Shown here: in pieces, positions 1-7,381 of the stretch
How the letters are laid out: every line of letters starts with the position of its first letter
Numbering within the stretch: the stretch's first letter is position 1
Source: a virus
Strand: one strand, 5' to 3'
Length of the DNA: 32,174 nt
IMG/VR virus record: IMGVR_UViG_3300023297_001688
Coordinates: 1 to 32,174 of that record
Made by a program: the position numbers and the translations under genes
Notes under the pieces: generated by a model
Seen by the model: the letters and a program-made list of their open reading frames with translations, nothing else
What the model was told of the DNA's origin: nothing
Database searches by the model: none

Positions 1-7
1 ATGGATT

Positions 8-40
8 GACCCGCAGACAAAGTTTTTCTAGGAAGGACCC
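8..40 (-). other. Possible cos-region motif
   Basis: Read on the minus strand, just after the last gene of the early operon, there is GGGTCCTTCC, a T/A-rich spacer, then GCGGGTC. From memory, similar G-rich pairs lie just upstream of small terminase genes in lambdoid-type phages. The position fits, because the operon ends here and packaging genes would be expected next, outside the window. No gene occupies bases 1 to 55. The assignment rests on resemblance and layout only. Confidence 0.3.
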
Positions 41-55
41 GTAAATATTTATTAG

Positions 56-373
56 TTATTTGGGCTCCATGTCGTGACTCTTTAATCGCTTTCTGTGTAT
101 GTTCGTTAGCCATGCTCTGATCCATCTCGCAATCCTTGGTTTGTTTGTAGCCTCTGCATATGCTGCCAGTGCTGTCCTGGCTGCTGAGTCATGCTCAGGC
201 AGTAAGACAAAAGCTCCCATTATCTCTTTGTTTGTTCTATTATCAATCACCTTAAAAACGCTACTTTTCTGCGATGAATTTAATATTTGGTTTTGACTTT
301 GTGATGGCGGTCCTGGCGGTGGTGGTGGCTTAATAGCATCCTTAGGTATTGGATTGGATTCTTTCTTGCTCAT
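56..373 (-). CDS. Small phage protein with proline-rich N terminus, function unknown
   Basis: This encodes 105 residues. The first 30 or so are low complexity, with a run of prolines around residues 17 to 22. The C-terminal half (about residues 50 to 95) looks folded and helical, with the stretch FVLLPEHDSAARTALAAYAE. I recall similar FVL.PE.D.AA..AL.AYAE segments in small unannotated phage proteins, often near the terminase end of the genome. The start is supported by AGGAGG nine bases upstream of ATG. It is the last gene before the left edge and probably belongs to the same leftward operon. No catalytic residues are evident. Function unknown. Confidence 0.6.
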   Translation of the reverse strand: MSKKESNPIPKDAIKPPPPPGPPSQSQNQILNSSQKSSVFKVIDNRTNKEIMGAFVLLPEHDSAARTALAAYAEATNKPRIARWIRAWLTNIHRKRLKSHDMEPK

Positions 374-386
374 TGTATCTATCCTC

Positions 387-659
387 CTATCTGTGAGTTG
401 CTTTGAGACTAAGATGCAAGTGTGGCCTGGTAATTAGCAGTCTCTTTGCTTTTGGTGGTTGGCCGGGAACAACGACAATCTTTTGTTCTGGCAACGAAAT
501 ATCTATTACCATCCCTGGTTGCATCAGATTATATAGTTTCTCAGCATACTGAGATATTTCCCCTAGAGTCTTCTTTAGCCCTTCCCCTGAATACTTTGCC
601 TCTTCACCTATCTTCTTTTCAACCTTTTCTTTTAGTTCTATTTTCTCTTTATTAGTCAT
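387..659 (-). CDS. Hypothetical charged protein
   Basis: This encodes 90 residues. The N-terminal 45 are rich in Lys and Glu and probably helical, possibly a short coiled coil. The C-terminal half is more beta-like, with IDISLPEQKIVVVPGQPP at about residues 52 to 69. An AGGAG site eight bases upstream supports the ATG. It lies 13 bases before the proline-rich gene and 19 bases after the short ASCH-like gene, in the same direction. I do not recognise a family. Confidence 0.55.
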   Translation of the reverse strand: MTNKEKIELKEKVEKKIGEEAKYSGEGLKKTLGEISQYAEKLYNLMQPGMVIDISLPEQKIVVVPGQPPKAKRLLITRPHLHLSLKATHR

Positions 660-678
660 TTTCTCTTCTCCTTTTGTT

Positions 679-1128
679 TTATCCTATATTCTTAAATTTT
701 CTTACCCAAAACCATTTATCCGTTCTCTCCTCTGCTCTTATATCTATTATCTCAAGCGTAATTCTTGAAAATTCACGAGGCATACTAGAAGCACGTTCCC
801 ACTTAAAGTCGTGGTCTGCATCTGCTCTATAATGTAGTCCACTTCCACAACAGTCATACTCATCTGATTCGGCAAAAAACGTTTCCTTAACCCACAATCT
901 ATCTCCGTCTTGACCAAAAGGAAATTTCCCTAATGCTTTATCAGCCAAACCATGTGCTGTTATAAAACCTCCTTCCGTTCCACTAGGAGCAACTCTCATA
1001 ACCCATTTGTTACAAATAGGGTCTTGTTCAGGTATTTTTTCTGTTGGAATAAACACCCCTGTAGCTGTCCTTCCATCCAATATTGCTCTAACCATTTCCG
1101 TGCTAAAGATTATCGACCTCTCTTTCAT
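679..1128 (-). CDS. Shortened ASCH-like phage protein
   Basis: The protein is about 149 residues and is a clear paralogue of the gene at 16431-17039. Shared landmarks are IIFSTEMVRAILDGR near the N terminus, GDRLWVKETF in the middle, and MPREFSRITLEIIDIR near the end. These are hallmarks of small phage proteins annotated as ASCH-like, a PUA-type fold thought to bind RNA or nucleotides. Compared with the paralogue it lacks the TRRVIKPQP segment and the whole ~50-residue block after the DIR motif, closing directly with FWVRKF. An upstream ATG at 1134 exists, but GGAGG sits one base from it. The ATG at 1128 has seven-base spacing, so I prefer that start. Function unknown. Confidence 0.7.
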   Translation of the reverse strand: MKERSIIFSTEMVRAILDGRTATGVFIPTEKIPEQDPICNKWVMRVAPSGTEGGFITAHGLADKALGKFPFGQDGDRLWVKETFFAESDEYDCCGSGLHYRADADHDFKWERASSMPREFSRITLEIIDIRAEERTDKWFWVRKFKNIG

Positions 1129-1144
1129 TCTCATGCCTCCTATG

Positions 1145-1903
1145 TTATTTATATATCACCCAGCCAGTTATGTTGTACTTCTTCTGCAATACCTTTCTAA
1201 ACTCCTTATACATCCTCTTTCTATATAAGAGATATTCATGGGGAACGCATTTAATATAGTTCGCAACGATATCCGGTGTCCAATACACGCCATATCCAGC
1301 CTGCTTAAAGCGCCAGAAGAAGTCCTCATGATCAGCTGTCTTTAAATCATTATCCCATCTGACGTGTTGTAGAGCCCATGTCTTTGCTATAAGAAACTGC
1401 CTGCAGATATCGCATTTTTTAACACGCAAGCTTGTTAGAATATCTATACACATAAGAACATTTTTTGTTAATATAAAATCCTCTTCGCCTAATTCCATAT
1501 CGTATTCCCAAGGGATTCTATCCTTTAAATCAAAACCAAGTATCCCCGCCTTATCAACAGAATTTAAAAAAACCGTAGCTGAATCAAGCTTCTTTACTGT
1601 GGCAGGAGTAAACTCAATGCTATCGGCAGTAACAATGCAATACTTTATCCCTCTATCCATTGCTTCCTGTACTAAAACATTGCGCGCCAGTGATACTCCG
1701 CAATCAAAAGGAAGTTTCGTATATTCAATAGCCTTGCCTGGATATAGTTTTTCGTAAAAGTCTAGCTTTTTAAAGTTTTCCCCTTGATCAGCTATCATTA
1801 ACACAAAATCATCACGCCAATTATCCACAATAGACTTTATTGTCCTCTCTGCTAACTCCTCCCGCAGGAATGTCGTATAGATTATAGCAATTTTAGGCTT
1901 CAT
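1145..1903 (-). CDS. GT-A fold glycosyltransferase with degenerate DxD
   Basis: This is a 252-residue single-domain protein. The N terminus (KIAIIYTTFLREE..ERTIKSI) is the nucleotide-binding start of a family 2-like GT-A fold. The stretch WDNDLKTADHEDFFWR at residues 183 to 198 resembles the galactosyl/N-acetylgalactosaminyl transferase C-terminal motif, W-D-x-x-LK-x-x-(E/D)H-x-x-F. The usual metal-binding DxD is replaced by TADS (residues 92 to 95), so metal use or activity may differ. There is no signal peptide or membrane helix, so it should act in the cytoplasm. It starts two bases after the KpsC-like gene, with its SD inside the end of that gene. It is the last gene of the glycan cassette. 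Donor and acceptor are unknown. Confidence 0.75.
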   Translation of the reverse strand: MKPKIAIIYTTFLREELAERTIKSIVDNWRDDFVLMIADQGENFKKLDFYEKLYPGKAIEYTKLPFDCGVSLARNVLVQEAMDRGIKYCIVTADSIEFTPATVKKLDSATVFLNSVDKAGILGFDLKDRIPWEYDMELGEEDFILTKNVLMCIDILTSLRVKKCDICRQFLIAKTWALQHVRWDNDLKTADHEDFFWRFKQAGYGVYWTPDIVANYIKCVPHEYLLYRKRMYKEFRKVLQKKYNITGWVIYK

Positions 1904-1905
1904 TT

Positions 1906-2886
1906 TTAATCCTTCTCCGTTAAATCCTCAATCAACCCCAAAATCTTTTCGGGATTATTTAGATCCCCGCTATGCCATTGCCGCTTAAAAAGGTAATGCA
2001 AAAAAGCACTGATCACGCCAATAGCAACCTTGCCCTTATTAGCCCACTCTACACCATCTTTAAACTCAGCATCATTAGTGACTCTATAAGTTAATCCACG
2101 AGCTTCGTAAAAAGCCCCTCCCAGATTGATGACCGGCTTATTGAAAGTCAGCGCCTCTACGCCCACTGTTGAATTGATTGTTACTACATACTTACAATGA
2201 GGCAGAAAATCTCCTATTGCGCCTACTTTGCATAATTCACAGCGGTCCGGAACTTTAATATCTGAAACATCTCCCTTTGGATGGGTTTTAAATATAATCT
2301 TGCCAGGGACAAATCTACATACATAATCCACAAGCTGCTGCATTTTCTTAAATCGAGGGGAATAATTAATGATCTGACTGTCGTTTTCAACCTGGAACGG
2401 GACAAACACAAAATCTTTAGGCGCCACAATGCTCGTTTTATCTATCTTCTTATGATATCCCTGTATCTTAGGTCTAAGCCAGTCTAATTGTTCCGAGGTT
2501 ATGCCCTTATGCTTCCAATCAACCATTGAACTGCCATAATTAACCCCCTTCCTGTCAAAATAAAAAGTTCCTCTCTGTGGAAACCATCCCAGCTCCATAA
2601 AATAAATGGGAATACCCATTTTTATGCACTTTTCAGCTAATATCTTCTCCGGCGATAATCCTCCATTCCACATAAACAACAAATCGCACTCAGGCAGCTG
2701 TTTATTAAACTCCGCCTCAGTTAGTGTGTCCTGTAGAGGTAGTATCTCGTTTTGCTTAGTGAAATACTTAACCTCAATGCCCGTGGCTGAAAATACTTTA
2801 GCCAGAGCCTTATAAATCTTAAAAATAGTATAGAGGTATCTCACCTGAGACTTAAAATAAAAAACCCCTACCATTATTATCTTCAT
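1906..2886 (-). CDS. KpsC/KpsS-like capsule polysaccharide (Kdo) transferase
   Basis: The 326 residues match the capsule polysaccharide biosynthesis family of KpsC and KpsS, which add beta-Kdo to the lipid anchor of group 2 capsules. Visible landmarks are MELGWFPQ (97 to 104), VPFQVENDSQ (162 to 171), KTHPKGD (200 to 206), TINSTVGVEAL (236 to 246) and LGGAFYEARGLTY (255 to 267). The HP and the NSTVGVEAL segment correspond to the family's conserved donor-site region. KpsC has two such modules, whereas this protein has one and is closer to KpsS in size. It overlaps the preceding radical SAM gene by ATGA, implying coupled translation. A phage copy suggests transfer of a sugar onto a surface glycan, but the actual donor may not be Kdo. 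Confidence 0.8.
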   Translation of the reverse strand: MKIIMVGVFYFKSQVRYLYTIFKIYKALAKVFSATGIEVKYFTKQNEILPLQDTLTEAEFNKQLPECDLLFMWNGGLSPEKILAEKCIKMGIPIYFMELGWFPQRGTFYFDRKGVNYGSSMVDWKHKGITSEQLDWLRPKIQGYHKKIDKTSIVAPKDFVFVPFQVENDSQIINYSPRFKKMQQLVDYVCRFVPGKIIFKTHPKGDVSDIKVPDRCELCKVGAIGDFLPHCKYVVTINSTVGVEALTFNKPVINLGGAFYEARGLTYRVTNDAEFKDGVEWANKGKVAIGVISAFLHYLFKRQWHSGDLNNPEKILGLIEDLTEKD

Positions 2887-3704
2887 TCTACTTCCTTCAT
2901 TTTTATTTGTCTCATCCTGGATTTTATTATTGCTGGTCTATCCCATATTTTTTGAAGATGTCTCCATTCTTTTGAGTGTTTTGTGTTCTTCTCATCCCTG
3001 TATAACATCGCAAATGGCAACGTGCCGATCTCCCATGCTCGCCTTAATCTTTGCTCAGCTTTCTCAATCGTATCATCTTGATAGCCTATTAAGACATAAC
3101 ATCGGATCTTGTTTCTGCCAAAATAATCACTCAATTTATTAACCGCTCTCCTTAATGGTTTTTCTGCATTAGAATGATCATAAGCAAGCCATAATTGATA
3201 GACGTTTAATCCTCGTAACTCTTGGACAATCCGATCAGTAACTCTTGCACTCTCAAGTCCACCGAGAAAATCAATTCGTCTTTGCTTAGATAACATCTGA
3301 AATACTTTATCTATATGAGATCTTGAGCAAGCAAGTAAATTGTTGTCTTGAATGATATTCCCTTCAACTATCGGTAATTCTCTGATTTTGCCCTCTCTTG
3401 CTGGAACAAAACAGAATGAACAGTTATTGGGACAACCCCTTGAAGTAATAACGCAACCTTTTTTTAAATATTTCCCCGCCACAAAATTATCTCCTGGATC
3501 ATTAAAAGCAGGACCACCAATTTTTACTACAGGATAATAAGCTTCCCAATTCTTTTTCATGTGCATTGCTAATTTAATATCCCACGTAAATGTAACGCTG
3601 ATATGAATCTCATCTGCTTTTGGTCTCCATAAATCAGGCAATCCAATCGCAACCCCAATAGGGGTCATAGATGTTAATCTTGGAAACACTCGCAATATCT
3701 TCAC
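2883..3704 (-). CDS. Phage-type radical SAM protein
   Basis: This 273-residue protein carries a radical SAM cluster motif CxxxCxxC at Cys91, Cys95 and Cys98, within TSRGCPNNCSFCFVP. Segments that recall a radical SAM group seen in phage and metagenome contigs are TFTWDIKLA (38 to 46), IGGPAFNDPG (62 to 71), a stretch around IIQDNNLLACS, and LPFAMLYRD late in the protein. The cluster should bind a 4Fe-4S centre and cleave SAM. The substrate is unknown. Translation starts at GTG, which overlaps the upstream TAG by one base (TAGTG). The next gene overlaps its stop by ATGA. Its place between a triple methyltransferase and a KpsC-like transferase suggests a role in the same pathway, though related phage proteins may act on nucleic acid. 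Confidence 0.8.
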   Translation of the reverse strand: MKILRVFPRLTSMTPIGVAIGLPDLWRPKADEIHISVTFTWDIKLAMHMKKNWEAYYPVVKIGGPAFNDPGDNFVAGKYLKKGCVITSRGCPNNCSFCFVPAREGKIRELPIVEGNIIQDNNLLACSRSHIDKVFQMLSKQRRIDFLGGLESARVTDRIVQELRGLNVYQLWLAYDHSNAEKPLRRAVNKLSDYFGRNKIRCYVLIGYQDDTIEKAEQRLRRAWEIGTLPFAMLYRDEKNTKHSKEWRHLQKIWDRPAIIKSRMRQIKMKEVE

Positions 3705-5506
3705 TATTTCCTCTCTATAATCAATGATGCATACGCATTACCCGGGGCGGGGATTATGGTATAGGTCACAGGTAGCCCCGAAAGAGCCTCTTTGATAGTC
3801 TTCTCGCTTATATATCGATGGTAATAAATCACTTTCTTGCCCGTAATAAGATCTGTTTCTTCGCATCGCCTGCAGACATCCTCGTCCTGAATATGTAAAA
3901 CTACATGCACAAACTTATCTGCAACATAAACCAGGTTTTCAAGCGCCCTCTTAAAATATGGCAGATGTATTAAAACTCTATAGCAGCATACAACATCAAA
4001 ATTTCTTGGCGAATAAATTTTAGTTAAATCAAAAATATCACCAGTAAAAAAAAGAGCATCCTCTTTTTCTTTTTCTTTATGAACAGCTTTCGCTGCCTCA
4101 ATAGCGCTTTCTTGTATATCTATTCCAATATAGTAAGATGCTTCATTTTTAAAAAACGTAGTTTTTTGCTTTAAAAAGTCATATACATATCCACCATAAC
4201 AGCCCACATCTAATATTTTTATTTTCCCATCCAAAGGACCGACAATCTTTTTCAGGGTAAGTAAATGAGATTGTATGTCACATATGTTATCCGGATTGGC
4301 GCACCAGCTTCTCACATCCTGCGATTGAGTCAGCTCAAATGGTTCCCTAACATTCTTTTCCTTGCCCGAGATCATAAAGTAATCAATATTATTAAAAGCT
4401 CCTCCTATTACTTTTACTTTTACTTTTCGGGCCCCTAATGCTTCATGGTTTTTTTGCAATTCTTCATGGTTATCATCACTTTTACGAAGTATCAACAACG
4501 ACTCATCCCGTAGCTTGTATTTATAAACAGACTCAACTACTGCCCCTATTTCTTTTGCTTTTCGCTCTAATAAATCCCGTTCTTTACATTTAACTGCTTC
4601 AATAACATAAATTCCGCCTTGCTTTAATTTATAATACAAAAAACCTAGGCTTGCTATCTGGCAATCAACTCTATGACTGCAATCGTCAATTACAATATCT
4701 AGTGTCCCGATTTCATTACAAACCTTATTTAAAAACACCGTATCTTCCTGCTTGCCTATAAATACCTTTTTTCTATCGCCTTCATAGTCCTTGCACTCCG
4801 GGACCATGTCAATTCCATTTATAGTCGCTTTGTCAAAATAATCCGCCCATATTTGCATCGAGGTCCCTTTTCCAATACCTAATTCAAGAACTACCCTTGC
4901 AGATCTCCGTAGGGGTTTAAGGTATTTCTCATACTCAACCATATAATCATGCCAATGACTGCTTTTATCGCTGCCATACTTTAATGCTAATTCATCAAGA
5001 CTCATCACTCTTTTATTCTTATGTGCTATTATACTCAAGTGCCAGGGTTGTATGTTTTTTTCTGCTTTTTCTACTGATTTAAACCCTATTGCTTTAAGAA
5101 TACTTGTCAACGCAACTTCAGTATATCCATAAAAATGCTGGTTAGCTTCTTCATGCCCTGGTGCCCAGCCATAAAGCCCTGCCATAGCATGCCTTATCTC
5201 ATCAGGAAAGCCACTTGTAACCTGCCCCAGTAATTGCTTAGCGTGAAAAGTAATATTAGGAACAGTTATAGCTACTTTCCCTGTTGGTTTTAATACTCTA
5301 TACCAATCTTTTAATATAGCCACACCTGCAACTCTATTAAAATGCTCTAACACATGCCTGCTACATACCTCGTCTATTGAATTATCCTCATATGGCAAGG
5401 GATTCACTATATCATGTACTAGATCCGGCTGAACATCTTCCCTGTTATCAATATTAATATAACCATCCAGCTTTTTATCCCCACATCCAATGTTTAACTT
5501 TTTCAT
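3704..5506 (-). CDS. Triple-domain SAM methyltransferase
   Basis: The 600-residue protein contains three class I methyltransferase domains. Domain 1 (1-165) has LNIGCG at 4 to 9 and a methyltransferase-11-type end of sheet. Domain 2 (about 167-342) resembles metal-dependent sugar O-methyltransferases of the MycE/ElmMI type, with LALKYGSDKSSHWHDY, LELGIGKGTS (207 to 216) and IDDCSH (273 to 278). Family members usually show IDDGSH and a later VIED, whereas here these read IDDCSH and VIEA (301 to 304), so the metal site may be altered. A repetitive NHEEL/NHEAL linker leads to domain 3 (about 400-600), with ILDVGCYGG (431 to 439). Its AAAGGAG site sits before ATG. Likely role: several O-methylations of one glycan. 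Confidence 0.85.
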   Translation of the reverse strand: MKKLNIGCGDKKLDGYINIDNREDVQPDLVHDIVNPLPYEDNSIDEVCSRHVLEHFNRVAGVAILKDWYRVLKPTGKVAITVPNITFHAKQLLGQVTSGFPDEIRHAMAGLYGWAPGHEEANQHFYGYTEVALTSILKAIGFKSVEKAEKNIQPWHLSIIAHKNKRVMSLDELALKYGSDKSSHWHDYMVEYEKYLKPLRRSARVVLELGIGKGTSMQIWADYFDKATINGIDMVPECKDYEGDRKKVFIGKQEDTVFLNKVCNEIGTLDIVIDDCSHRVDCQIASLGFLYYKLKQGGIYVIEAVKCKERDLLERKAKEIGAVVESVYKYKLRDESLLILRKSDDNHEELQKNHEALGARKVKVKVIGGAFNNIDYFMISGKEKNVREPFELTQSQDVRSWCANPDNICDIQSHLLTLKKIVGPLDGKIKILDVGCYGGYVYDFLKQKTTFFKNEASYYIGIDIQESAIEAAKAVHKEKEKEDALFFTGDIFDLTKIYSPRNFDVVCCYRVLIHLPYFKRALENLVYVADKFVHVVLHIQDEDVCRRCEETDLITGKKVIYYHRYISEKTIKEALSGLPVTYTIIPAPGNAYASLIIERK

Positions 5507-5518
5507 CTATCTCCTTTA

Positions 5519-5716
5519 TTAAACTTCATTTCCCCAAACATCCCAACCTAGAGTTTTTTCTCTCGCAAATAATTCTATTTTTTCTCCCACAAAGCACTTA
5601 TCAATTATATCTCTTACCATATCTGGTTTTTGAGAATGTTTTCTTCTAGGGGCTTCAAACCAAGTAGACCAATGTCTTTCTTTAGCGTTTATCTTTCCCC
5701 CAATCGCATAAACCAT
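5519..5716 (-). CDS. C-terminal fragment of an MT-A70 adenine methyltransferase
   Basis: Only 65 residues, but they match the C-terminal end of MT-A70-type N6-adenine methyltransferases. The landmarks are FEAPRRKHSQKPD, an ELFARE segment and a terminal GWDVWGNE, equivalent to the usual hSRKPdE...ELFAR...GWdvWGNE. The family's catalytic DPPW motif lies well upstream in intact proteins and is absent here. The preceding 35 bases overlap the end of the radical SAM gene in another frame. The SD (AGGT, four bases from ATG) is weak. I read it as the remnant left when an MT-A70 gene was replaced or deleted. A stand-alone small product that binds DNA or RNA cannot be excluded. Confidence 0.65.
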   Translation of the reverse strand: MVYAIGGKINAKERHWSTWFEAPRRKHSQKPDMVRDIIDKCFVGEKIELFAREKTLGWDVWGNEV

Positions 5717-6752
5717 TCTGACCTATATTGCCCCTAAAATTCATTTCATCTGTAAGAGGGTTGGCTCCCGCATAGAGATCTGTGCCAGGATATGCAATAA
5801 ACTTATACCATCCACCCCTGCCCACTTTTCCATAGTTCCTTTTAATAAAATCAATGGTAGCTTGCTTTTCTTCAGGGGTCTCAGTAGGCGCGCCATACAT
5901 AAAGGCTGCAGTTACCGGAAGCCCTATTTTATTGGCAATATCTATTGTTCTCTGGTTATCTTCTACTGTGGCCTGTTTATTTAAAAATTTTAGCATCCTG
6001 TTACTACCGCTCTCCGCTCCGAATCTGATACTCCCGAAATGCATCTCTTTCATAGCCAAACCAATCTCCTCAGTAAATAGAGAAGCGCGAACATAACCGG
6101 TCAATTGAGTTCGTTTATTTAATTCCTTTTCCATCCAGAGATCATGTATCCTGTAAAATCTTTTCTTATTGGCTATAAATAAATCATCAACTAAATAAAT
6201 GCCTTTTGATTCAGGGTATTTTTTAAGAGCATATTCAACCTCTTCTATGAAATACTCAGGCGAGGAGTACCTGGCTTTCTTCCAAAAAGCATGACTGCTG
6301 CAGTATTTGCAATTAAAAGGACATCCTCTGATAGAAAATATAGGGACCACAACACCACATTTGCCTCTGTCGGGGAAATTAAGAACGTCAATATCTTCTA
6401 TCAATGGTTCGCGCATGACTTTCTGGGTGGATCCGTCTATAATCTTCTGAAAAGCAATCTCACCCTCGCCAATAATGATGTGTTTAAAGTCATAATCCTG
6501 CAGACCATCCCATAATGTCCCATAACCACCAATAATCACAGGAATTGATGTGGAATAAAGGATGCTGATAGCCTCTTTTATTCCATGCGCAGTAGCTGTC
6601 AATCCTATCAGATCACAATCTACAAGATCTGCCCTATTCTGCACAATCTCTACCTCAGCGTCCTTGCAATTTGTCTTTAGATAGCCAAGACCCATATGAT
6701 ACTCTGTAAGGGACGGCTCATCTCCACACATGTATAGTTTTATTTTCATCAT
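5682..6752 (-). CDS. Radical SAM protein with B12-binding-like N terminus
   Basis: This is a 356-residue protein. Residues 1 to about 110 look like the Rossmann-type cobalamin-binding domain of class B radical SAM methyltransferases (DLIGLTATAHG, PVIIGGYGTL, HIIIGEGEIAFQKII), but the DxHxxG motif that ligates cobalamin from below is missing. The radical SAM core follows with Cys144, Cys148 and Cys151 in SIRGCPFNCKYC. Further landmarks are VDDLF, RFGAESGSNRMLKFLNK and a stretch ending in MYGAPTETPEE, typical of the Elp3/MiaB-like core. The gene overlaps the DNA methyltransferase by ATGA. In glycan or natural-product clusters such enzymes methylate or rearrange unreactive carbons. The substrate is unknown here. 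Confidence 0.8.
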   Translation of the reverse strand: MMKIKLYMCGDEPSLTEYHMGLGYLKTNCKDAEVEIVQNRADLVDCDLIGLTATAHGIKEAISILYSTSIPVIIGGYGTLWDGLQDYDFKHIIIGEGEIAFQKIIDGSTQKVMREPLIEDIDVLNFPDRGKCGVVVPIFSIRGCPFNCKYCSSHAFWKKARYSSPEYFIEEVEYALKKYPESKGIYLVDDLFIANKKRFYRIHDLWMEKELNKRTQLTGYVRASLFTEEIGLAMKEMHFGSIRFGAESGSNRMLKFLNKQATVEDNQRTIDIANKIGLPVTAAFMYGAPTETPEEKQATIDFIKRNYGKVGRGGWYKFIAYPGTDLYAGANPLTDEMNFRGNIGQNGLCDWGKDKR

Positions 6753-7381
6753 ATCCCTAATACTCCTTGTGATAGTCTTTTGGCAGTCATTTCGCAGTAT
6801 TCTTCCTTAGTATCAATCCCAATCGCTTTCCGGCCCTGATTTTTTGAGGCCAACAAAGTTTGCCCCGAGCCCATAAATGAATCTAATACTATATCTTGTA
6901 GGTCCGACCAAATATTTATAATGAAATTCATGTGGCTAATTTTACGCGGGCAGGGATGTTCTGTTTCTTTGCCAATTTTCCCAATGCTAGTAAATTCGCC
7001 CCTAATAAGCCTCCGCCCCGGAATAGATTTGGGAGGTGCGCCATATAAATACGCAACATTCGAGGTATTTAATAATCGTCCTTTGTGTCCTGGTAGATTA
7101 TACCTAAGCCAACAAACTCGAAAAAATTGCGTGTGGATAGGTCCTAATATCCCAGGATCAGAATCACAACCAAGTAAAATAGCAATTCTTTTTATCTCTG
7201 CCGGCAGTAGATCCGCAAAATCTTTAAATAATGAATATGGGTTTATGTCTTTAAATTCTTCTACTGAATTATTTGGCCATACTGGGTCTGTTATCACAAC
7301 GTCATATTTAAGGCCCGGCATAATCTCTCTGCAGTCGCCATGATAAATAGTGCAATAATCATCTTTATAATATGGTTTCAT
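6749..7381 (-). CDS. DNA (N4-cytosine or N6-adenine) methyltransferase, beta type
   Basis: A 210-residue complete-looking DNA methyltransferase. The catalytic motif IV comes first as TDPVWPNN (31 to 38), and the SAM-binding motif I comes last as LDSFMGSGQT (166 to 175), followed by GIDTKEEYCEMTAKR. This order is that of the beta group. The catalytic tetrapeptide reads DPVW rather than the usual DPPY/DPPW or SPPY. I recall DPVW in some phage enzymes. No restriction endonuclease is adjacent, so it is an orphan that probably protects phage DNA or marks it. It overlaps both neighbours by four bases (ATGA), tying its expression to the glycan cassette. Target sequence unknown. Confidence 0.85.
   Translation of the reverse strand: MKPYYKDDYCTIYHGDCREIMPGLKYDVVITDPVWPNNSVEEFKDINPYSLFKDFADLLPAEIKRIAILLGCDSDPGILGPIHTQFFRVCWLRYNLPGHKGRLLNTSNVAYLYGAPPKSIPGRRLIRGEFTSIGKIGKETEHPCPRKISHMNFIINIWSDLQDIVLDSFMGSGQTLLASKNQGRKAIGIDTKEEYCEMTAKRLSQGVLGI

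Noticed and set aside
6921-7343. 140-codon plus-strand open frame
   Set aside because: Antisense to the DNA methyltransferase, whose catalytic motifs are clear on the minus strand.
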